6,337 nucleotides of DNA from Caldilineae bacterium (GTDB lineage Bacteria; Chloroflexota; Anaerolineae; J102), in NCBI GenBank assembly GCA_011176555.1, contig DUEF01000373.1, positions 1 through 6,337 on the forward strand. Reading direction: 5' to 3'. The translations under genes were made by a program, and so were the position numbers. This document shows positions 1-5,094 of this stretch, piece after piece. The notes under the pieces were generated by a model. The model was not told the origin of the DNA. It saw only the letters and a program-made list of their open reading frames with translations, and did no database searches. The first letter of the stretch is position 1. Each line of letters starts with the position of its first letter.

Positions 1-66
1 CGGCAATCGCCAGAGGCTCATTCACTGCTCGCTTAATCTGTGCAGCAGACTGTTTAACAGCTTACT

Positions 67-96
67 TTGACAGGATAATCGCCGCTAGCCTACAAT
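67..96 (+). promoter_or_regulatory. Sigma-70 type promoter of the heme O synthase gene
   Basis: A perfect -35 hexamer TTGACA (67-72) is followed after 18 bp by a -10 hexamer TACAAT (91-96, five of six consensus bases). Transcription would start near 103, leaving a leader of about 39 nt before the ATG at 142. A small palindrome CTGTT-T-AACAG (50-60) lies just upstream of the -35 and could be a binding site, but it is short. The hexamers and spacing are seen directly; promoter activity is inferred. Confidence 0.7.
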
Positions 97-141
97 GGCT
101 GTGACAATCAATCTTTTCGTTTCGCACACACCTCCAAAACC

Positions 142-1101
142 ATGTCCAATAGTAGCCATGCGGCAAAAACCGACACGGCAAGCGCTTCGACGAAGTCATC
201 ACAGCGGAGCAAAACAGGAAAATTAGGCAAACCGGGGCCGCTTGCTCTTTACGTGGCCTTGATGAAGCCCAAAATCATCTCCCTGTTGCTCATCACTACG
301 GTCGGGGCGATGATGGTGGCCGCAGGAGGAATGCCGCCCCTCCCCCTCTTATTCTGGACGATAGTGGGAGGAACGCTATCAGCGGGTGGGGCGAATGCCC
401 TGAACCATTACTTCGATCGGGACATCGACGGATTGATGTATCGCACCAGCCGCCGTCCTGTGCCGCTGGGTTGGGTCAAACCCCAGACGGCGATCATTTT
501 CGGCGCACTACTCACGCTCCTGGCCTTTGTCGTCTTCTACACCCAGGTCAACCCCCTGTCGGCGATGCTGTCGCTGAGCGGCGGGGTGTACTACATCGTC
601 ATCTATACACTGTGGCTCAAGCGCAGGACCCATCATAACATCACCATCGGCGGCATTGCCGGCGCTATTCCCACGCTGGTGGGCTGGGCGGCCGTCACAG
701 GCGAGCTGGAGCCGATGGCCTGGGCGTTATTCGCCATCGTTTTCCTTTGGACCCCGCCACACACCTGGGCCCTTACGCTCGTGGTCGAACGAGATTACGC
801 GCGCGTGGATGTCCCCATGTTGCCGGTCGTGGTCGGCCCCGAAGAAACACGTCGTCAGATCATCATCTATTCCTGGGTGTTCCTGGCAAGCACCCTGATT
901 TTGTTTCCCCTCCGCTTGATGGGGTGGATTTATTTCATCATCGCCCTCCTGCTCGGCGCCAAATTCATGATCGACGCCTACCGGGTCAGGAAAGAAGGCA
1001 CCCGCGCCGCGGCGCTGAGCCTGTACAAATACTCACTGCTTCATTTGGCCTTACTCTTTGTCGCCATGGTCGTCGACGTACGCTGGCAATTCTTGCTGTA
1101 G
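142..1101 (+). CDS. ctaB: Protoheme IX farnesyltransferase (heme O synthase)
   Basis: This integral membrane prenyltransferase of the UbiA superfamily adds a farnesyl group to the vinyl side chain of protoheme IX to make heme O, the precursor of heme A in heme-copper oxidases. The first Asp-rich motif is clear: N88-x3-D92-x3-D96, followed by the heme O synthase signature around R101-P106. The family signature FLWTPPHTWAL is at 201-211, and the second Asp region with PMLPVV is at about 218-230. Several hydrophobic helices cover roughly residues 45-318. The 319 residues are slightly longer than usual because of a Ser/Thr/Lys-rich N-terminal extension of about 32 residues before the first helix. 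No Shine-Dalgarno sequence precedes the ATG. No oxidase subunit or heme A synthase gene is visible alongside. The alternative symbol is cyoE. Confidence 0.96.
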   Translation: MSNSSHAAKTDTASASTKSSQRSKTGKLGKPGPLALYVALMKPKIISLLLITTVGAMMVAAGGMPPLPLLFWTIVGGTLSAGGANALNHYFDRDIDGLMYRTSRRPVPLGWVKPQTAIIFGALLTLLAFVVFYTQVNPLSAMLSLSGGVYYIVIYTLWLKRRTHHNITIGGIAGAIPTLVGWAAVTGELEPMAWALFAIVFLWTPPHTWALTLVVERDYARVDVPMLPVVVGPEETRRQIIIYSWVFLASTLILFPLRLMGWIYFIIALLLGAKFMIDAYRVRKEGTRAAALSLYKYSLLHLALLFVAMVVDVRWQFLL

Positions 1102-1103
1102 GA

Positions 1104-1122
1104 CTCCCATCACTGTTGGGGG
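1104..1122 (+). terminator. Weak hairpin after ctaB, possible terminator
   Basis: Three bases after the ctaB stop codon, CTCCCA (1104-1109) can pair with TGGGGG (1117-1122) across a 7-nt loop, with one G-T wobble. No T-run follows, so it is not a canonical intrinsic terminator. It may stabilise the mRNA end or mean nothing. Confidence 0.22.
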
Positions 1123-1149
1123 CTTCTCAAAACAAGGGGAACGATGCGT

Positions 1150-1178
1150 TTTGCTGGCCTTTCGTGTAATGCTATAAT
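1150..1178 (+). promoter_or_regulatory. Extended -10 promoter of the unknown-protein/dynamin operon
   Basis: A perfect TATAAT (1173-1178) is preceded by TG one base upstream (1170-1171), giving an extended -10 element. A poor -35 candidate, TTTGCT (1150-1155), sits 17 bp upstream; the extended -10 would compensate. Transcription would start near 1185, about 47 nt before the ATG at 1232. A 6-bp inverted repeat, CAAAAC (1128-1133) and GTTTTG (1148-1153), runs into the -35 region and could be an operator, though it is short. Confidence 0.62.
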
Positions 1179-1231
1179 GATGAACGCTCTGCACAATCAC
1201 ACACTCGCACTCCACCATCACTGACCAGGCC

Positions 1232-2767
1232 ATGACCTATCCACGCATACGCGAAGCCCCAGAATCAAGTTCCGCCGCTGTCCTCCAGTCAGTCGCCGCC
1301 TCGTTAGCAGATGCCTGGCGTCCAAACCAGCGCACAACCGCGACACAGGCGAAATTAGCGCACTTCGCCACGCGCCTGCCGGATGCGCTCAAACGCAAAT
1401 TAGTGTCCTATGCGGTGCGGGATATTGGCCTCGACCCTGCTTTGGCGCAACGCGTAACCAGCGAAGGCTTAGCGCGTCAAGCGCTGGGCGTTTACAACCA
1501 GGTGGAGGATGGCATCGGCTACCCGGCGATCCTCATCGGGACACCCAACGGCGGCATCGCCTACCTCGCCGCCCTTCTACAAATACCATTCCTGCCCTCG
1601 CACTTTCTGTTGAGCTTCGCCGCGCACAGCGATCCAGACGCTATTGAGGACTACGTTCACCAGGGCAACGCTTTCCTCGAACCGATCCTCTCGCAAAACC
1701 CCGATCTATTGGCGGTCAACCACTACGATCCCCTCCACGATCGTTTCCTCGTCGAGCACGTCAACCACATCAGACTGAAGTTACTGGGCCTGCCCCAAGT
1801 GTACCTCGACTTCATCCGAGAGCATTTGGCCCCGGAGGGTGTCCTCTTTTTCGTCGATTCGCATTACACTTGGAGCCAGTACCGACTGGGAGATCGCCAC
1901 TTCTTCCAGGTCGGCGGCTTGGGCGGCTACAGCGACCAAGACTTCTTGCACGGAAACGCCGAAATCGACACATGGCTGGCCGCCCAGAAAAGCCGCCAGC
2001 ACGGGGGCTGGAACCTCGGCGACCGGTATCCCTTGTCGGAACAGCCAGAATCGGAATGGGGAGGTCTGCCTGCATTCCGGGACGCCGTCCGTCAATTCTG
2101 CGATACCGAACCTTACCAATTCTTCGCCATCAACGGCGCTCATCCCGAAGATTTCAGCGCTCTCGCCTATACGGCCTATCTCTGGGAATCCAGACTGCAC
2201 GACCGCACGCCGAAAGGTATTCTCGTCGAAACCTTCAGCCTGCTCAACCCCACCGCCGCCCTGCGCTCCGACCTTTTGCCCCTGTGGCTGCCCTTCAACT
2301 GTGATGACAGCCTGGAGTACCTGGCCCGCATGATCTCGGTGTTCCCCGCGGATGCACCGCTTCTCCTGGCGCTGCTGCCCGGTTTCACCGTCACTCCCGA
2401 CATGCCCAGCGCCGCAGCCTGGCAGCAAGTCGCCTCTCGCCAGGGCGAAGTCACCTGGATCGGATCTGAACCCCGGCATTATCCTGTCGACCCCAGCGCC
2501 CTGTTCGATTATCTACCCGAACTGCAAGCATGGGTTCAGAGCAATCCTGGCGCATCACCCCGGCCGCATCTCACCCCTGACGACTTGCAAGAAATGATGC
2601 GCTACCTGGGACGATGGGGATCCGAACTTTTCACCCTGCTGCTCGACAACCCAGCCCCCTCGACCGACCAGCCTGTGGCCCCCCCCACCGATGTGCCTGC
2701 CCCAGAACTGATCGCTGAGTCACCCTCCGAAATCCAGCCCCAACCAAATCCTGACAGCCAGGTTTGA
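1232..2767 (+). CDS. Uncharacterised 511-residue protein, first gene of the dynamin operon
   Basis: I do not recognise a named family. The protein looks soluble and cytoplasmic: no signal peptide or membrane helix is evident. It has conserved-looking, glycine- and aromatic-rich stretches: a beta-strand/Gly-turn segment ILIGTPNGGIAYLAALL (100-116), then SHFLLSFAAHSDPD (123-136), VNHYDPLHDRF (162-172) and RLGDRHFFQVGGLGG (218-232). The segment LAPEGVLFFVDSHY (199-212) resembles a late beta-strand region of Rossmann-type methyltransferases, but no clear SAM-binding motif I is visible, so this is not a call. Residues from about 473 to 511 form a Pro/Ser/Asp/Glu-rich tail, probably disordered. The gene ends only 9 nt before the start of the dynamin-like GTPase, so the two are almost certainly co-transcribed. 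The ATG has only a poor AGG two bases upstream, not a real Shine-Dalgarno. The composition and long frame make it a secure gene; its function is unknown. Confidence 0.88.
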   Translation: MTYPRIREAPESSSAAVLQSVAASLADAWRPNQRTTATQAKLAHFATRLPDALKRKLVSYAVRDIGLDPALAQRVTSEGLARQALGVYNQVEDGIGYPAILIGTPNGGIAYLAALLQIPFLPSHFLLSFAAHSDPDAIEDYVHQGNAFLEPILSQNPDLLAVNHYDPLHDRFLVEHVNHIRLKLLGLPQVYLDFIREHLAPEGVLFFVDSHYTWSQYRLGDRHFFQVGGLGGYSDQDFLHGNAEIDTWLAAQKSRQHGGWNLGDRYPLSEQPESEWGGLPAFRDAVRQFCDTEPYQFFAINGAHPEDFSALAYTAYLWESRLHDRTPKGILVETFSLLNPTAALRSDLLPLWLPFNCDDSLEYLARMISVFPADAPLLLALLPGFTVTPDMPSAAAWQQVASRQGEVTWIGSEPRHYPVDPSALFDYLPELQAWVQSNPGASPRPHLTPDDLQEMMRYLGRWGSELFTLLLDNPAPSTDQPVAPPTDVPAPELIAESPSEIQPQPNPDSQV

Positions 2768-2776
2768 ACCGCTTTG

Positions 2777-4519
2777 ATGCAACGCGTCCTCACCCGTCAA
2801 CAACAAAGCATCTTGCAGCGCGAGCGTGAGCAATTCACCGCGCTGGAAAACGTCGCCGCCCGTTTGGATGCGCCCGCCGGCGAACTGGAAACCCTGGCCA
2901 GCACCCGCCAACAATTAGACGAATTCTTCCTGCTGGTAGTGGTGGGCGAGTTTAACAGCGGCAAATCCGCCTTCATCAACGCCCTGCTGGGCCAACGGTT
3001 TCTTGATGAGGGCGTGACGCCGACGACGAGCCAGGTGCATATCCTCACCTATGGTCCGCAACCGGCGGCGGAACAAGTCGAACCCTTCCTCCTGCGCCTG
3101 AGCTACCCCGTCGAATGGCTGCAAGAGATCAATATCGTCGACACGCCGGGAACCAACGCCATCATCCTTCGTCACCAGGAGATCACCGAAGCGTTTGTGC
3201 CCCGCTCCGACCTGGTGCTTTTCGTCACCTCGGCCGACCGGCCATTCAGCGAGAGCGAACGCACCTTTCTGGAACTGGTGAAGGCCTGGGGCAAAAAAGT
3301 GGTGGTGGTGATCAACAAAATCGATATCCTCGAAGATGAAGCCGCGCTGAACCAGGTTGTGGACTTCGTGCGCAACCAGAGCGTCGCCGTGCTCGACACC
3401 GTGCCCGAGATCTTCCCCGTCTCGGTGAAAATGGCGCAGCAGGCGAAAATCGGCGTGTTGGGCAAACCCATGCCGGAGCTTTTACAGGCCTCTCGCTTTC
3501 CCGCCCTGGAAGAATACATCCTCAATCGCCTCGATCAGCAAGAGCGCCTGCGCCTGAAACTGGCCAGTCCCCTGGGCGTGGCGGAGCGATTTCAGCACAC
3601 TTATCGCCAGCGAGTGGATGAACAATTGGCTCTGCTGCAAGAGGATATCGGGGCGCTGCAAACCATCGATGAGCAAATCGCCGGCTACGAAACCGACATG
3701 CGCCACGATTTCGCCTATCGCCTTAGCCGCATCGACAACATCCTTTTCGATCTGCGCGCCCGCGGGGATGATTTTTTCGAAGAGACCATTCGCATCAGCC
3801 GCTTTTTCGATTTGATCAACGCCTCCAAGTTGCAAGTGGCGTTTGAACAGCAGGTGATGGCCGACACGCCCCAACGCATCGAGCAGGAAGTGAGCGAGCT
3901 GATCGACTGGATGGTGGAGCGAAACTATCGGCAGTGGCAGGATGTGACCGCCTACCTGAACCAGCGCGCAGCCCAACACGACGACCGCATTGTGGGCGAG
4001 GTGGGAGGACGGTTCGAGATCAACCGGCAGGCGTTGCTCCAGTCGGTCGGGCGAGCAGCCAGAGAAGTCGTGGCCACGTACGACATGGACAAAGCTGCCC
4101 GTGAACTGAGCGAATCGGTGAAAACGTCGTTAGCGACGATGGGAGCGGTGGAAGTGGGTGCGTTGGGCCTGGGAGCCATCCTCCTGCACGTGCTCACGCG
4201 CGCGCTCGACCCGCTGGGCGTTATCGCCGCCGGTGGCGTGGCTATCGCCGGGCTCTTCATCTTGCCTGCGCGGCGTCGCAAAGCCAAAAACGATCTGGAC
4301 GCCAAGATCGAGGAGTTGCGAGAAAAGTTGCACGAAACCATCGAAGCCCAGTTCGAGCGGGAACTCACGCGCTCGACCCAGGAAATCCGTGAGGCCATCG
4401 AACCCTACACCCGTTTCATCCGAGTCGAACGAGACAAGTTGTTGGACGTGCAGACGCAGTTGGATGAGGTGTCCGTAGCGTTACGAGATTTGCACAGCCA
4501 AATCCACGCTATGGGGTGA
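2777..4519 (+). CDS. Bacterial dynamin-like GTPase
   Basis: This large GTPase of the dynamin superfamily probably remodels or guards membranes. The G domain is complete: P-loop GEFNSGKS (57-64), switch I with Thr in TPTTSQ (81-86), DTPG (122-125), NKID (180-183) and a probable G5 region at VSVK (215-218). Asn in the P-loop position before SGKS is common in bacterial dynamin-like proteins. Residues about 260-450 are charged and helical, as expected for a stalk. A hydrophobic stretch (about 456-497) of two segments separated by a short Arg/Asp turn ends in a basic cluster ARRRK and is a likely membrane paddle. A charged coiled-coil-like tail (about 503-578) returns to the stalk. I chose the ATG at 2777 (580 residues); a TTG at 2774 directly before it would add one residue. 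There is no clear Shine-Dalgarno, so translation may be coupled to the upstream gene. Many bacterial dynamins work as pairs; here the partner position is taken by an unrelated protein. Confidence 0.93.
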   Translation: MQRVLTRQQQSILQREREQFTALENVAARLDAPAGELETLASTRQQLDEFFLLVVVGEFNSGKSAFINALLGQRFLDEGVTPTTSQVHILTYGPQPAAEQVEPFLLRLSYPVEWLQEINIVDTPGTNAIILRHQEITEAFVPRSDLVLFVTSADRPFSESERTFLELVKAWGKKVVVVINKIDILEDEAALNQVVDFVRNQSVAVLDTVPEIFPVSVKMAQQAKIGVLGKPMPELLQASRFPALEEYILNRLDQQERLRLKLASPLGVAERFQHTYRQRVDEQLALLQEDIGALQTIDEQIAGYETDMRHDFAYRLSRIDNILFDLRARGDDFFEETIRISRFFDLINASKLQVAFEQQVMADTPQRIEQEVSELIDWMVERNYRQWQDVTAYLNQRAAQHDDRIVGEVGGRFEINRQALLQSVGRAAREVVATYDMDKAARELSESVKTSLATMGAVEVGALGLGAILLHVLTRALDPLGVIAAGGVAIAGLFILPARRRKAKNDLDAKIEELREKLHETIEAQFERELTRSTQEIREAIEPYTRFIRVERDKLLDVQTQLDEVSVALRDLHSQIHAMG

Positions 4520-4562
4520 GTAACGTCTAATTTTGAAGAAAGTGGGTGCAAGTGTGGCGCAA

Positions 4563-4578
4563 TATGATATGGATCATA
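4563..4578 (+). promoter_or_regulatory. CRP/FNR-type activator box
   Basis: TATGAT-ATGG-ATCATA is a perfect 6-4-6 inverted repeat. Its core TGAT-N4-ATCA (4565-4576) is the invariant part of the FNR/NNR/DNR-type consensus TTGAT-N4-ATCAA; only the outermost T/A pair is exchanged. Its centre (4570/4571) lies 29.5 bp before the first base of the -10 element at 4600. That is the exact geometry of class II activation, with the site centred at -41.5. The repeat is seen directly; FNR-family binding is inferred. Confidence 0.55.
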
Positions 4579-4599
4579 GATTTATGGGGAGAGTCGGTG

Positions 4600-4605
4600 T
4601 AAAAT
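4600..4605 (+). promoter_or_regulatory. -10 element of the arsR promoter
   Basis: TAAAAT matches five of six consensus bases. The -35 position (about 4577-4582, TAGATT) is poor, as expected for a promoter that needs an activator at -41.5. Transcription would start near 4612, giving a leader of about 58 nt to the arsR ATG. The start site is inferred. Confidence 0.5.
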
Positions 4606-4615
4606 TTGAGATTGG

Positions 4616-4633
4616 TATCCGGATATCCGGATA
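4616..4633 (+). promoter_or_regulatory. 18-bp perfect palindrome, probable repressor operator
   Basis: The sequence TATCCGGATATCCGGATA is its own reverse complement. It consists of two tandem 8-bp palindromes ATCCGGAT (4617-4624 and 4625-4632), so it offers either one large or two abutting dyad sites. It covers about +5 to +22 of the inferred transcript, where a bound repressor would block RNA polymerase. The ArsR-type protein encoded 37 bp downstream is the natural candidate, since the family usually autorepresses. The protein-site match is inference. Confidence 0.55.
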
Positions 4634-4669
4634 TGTCACCACGCTCGATTTTGTTTCCGACTTTTTCTC

Positions 4670-4999
4670 ATGATCCCACCACGTTCTGAAGTCAACCGAC
4701 TCCACGCGGAACTGTGCACAGCGCTGGCCGATCCCATCCGCATCACCTTGCTCTACACCCTGGCCGAGCAGTCCAGCAACGTCAGTGAACTCACAGAACG
4801 GCTCTCTCTCCCCCAATCGACCGTCTCTCGTCATCTTCGAATCCTGCGTACATCGCATCTGGTTCACCACCAACGCAGCGGCAGACAAGTGCTTTACAGC
4901 CTCGAAGATCGCCGCATCGTCCAGGCGCTGGATCTACTTCGTCAAGTGCTGGGAGAGCGCGTCGCTTCACATGCCGAGGTTTTCTCGGGGCGAAGCTAA
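4670..4999 (+). CDS. ArsR-family winged-helix transcriptional repressor
   Basis: A 109-residue dimeric winged helix-turn-helix regulator of the ArsR/SmtB type. The N-terminal helix carries the family hallmark ALADPIRITLLYTL (18-31). The helix-turn-helix follows, with SNVSELTERL (36-45) and the recognition helix SLPQSTVSRHLRIL (46-59); the beta wing is at about 62-78 with GRQVLYSL. The usual ligand sites are absent: there is no ELCVCDL-type metal motif in helix 3, no DxH/HxxE pattern in the last helix, and only one cysteine (C16), so the two-cysteine sulfide-sensor design of BigR/SqrR is also missing. The inducer is therefore unknown. The ATG at 4670 is the first in-frame start after the promoter and lacks a Shine-Dalgarno. 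It precedes the cytochrome gene by 95 bp in the same direction, so it probably controls both itself and that gene. Confidence 0.92.
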   Translation: MIPPRSEVNRLHAELCTALADPIRITLLYTLAEQSSNVSELTERLSLPQSTVSRHLRILRTSHLVHHQRSGRQVLYSLEDRRIVQALDLLRQVLGERVASHAEVFSGRS

Positions 5000-5020
5000 A
5001 CGTTTTTATAAGCGTAGCTT
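4993..5020 (+). repeat. Imperfect inverted repeat at the arsR stop / cytochrome leader
   Basis: AAGCTA (4993-4998), overlapping the arsR stop codon, is the reverse complement of TAGCTT (5015-5020). With a two-base bulge, CG (5001-5002) can also pair with CG (5013-5014) around a 10-nt loop. It has no following T-run, so it is not a standard terminator. It could be an mRNA processing hairpin between the two genes or a second operator; it may also be chance. Confidence 0.25.
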
Positions 5021-5082
5021 TCCCAGTTGTCAAACCCTTTTACACTCGACCCTTTTTCACTCATCCACCACCACATATCTGT

Positions 5083-5086
5083 GGAG
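5083..5086 (+). promoter_or_regulatory. Ribosome binding site of the octaheme cytochrome gene
   Basis: GGAG lies 8 nt before the ATG at 5095, an ideal spacing. It is the only clear Shine-Dalgarno in the window and fixes the cytochrome start. Confidence 0.7.
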
Positions 5087-5094
5087 CGAAGCCA

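Noticed and set aside
1..66. Possible end of an upstream gene: + strand frame 1 runs to TAA at 34-36, and a minus-strand frame is open from position 1 to about 64
   Set aside because: Too short to identify, and neither has a usable signal; the minus-strand frame has no ATG. A real neighbour may lie just left of the window.
1781..2479. Long open frame (232 codons) on the minus strand inside the 511-residue gene
   Set aside because: It is antisense to a better frame with sensible protein composition, and the product is Gly/Val/Glu-rich without recognisable motifs. It is a by-product of codon bias.
3482..3979. Minus-strand open frame (165 codons) inside the dynamin gene
   Set aside because: It lies fully within a well-supported GTPase gene and has no start signals or family resemblance.
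4563..4568. TATGAT as a -10 element
   Set aside because: No acceptable -35 lies 16-18 bp upstream, and the hexamer is one arm of a perfect dyad fitting an FNR-type box better.
5007..5046. Possible promoter directly before the cytochrome (TATAAG at 5007-5012, TTGTCA at 5027-5032, TACACT at 5041-5046)
   Set aside because: No pair has usable -35/-10 spacing: TTGTCA to TACACT is only 8 bp, and TATAAG has no -35. Read-through from the arsR promoter is simpler.
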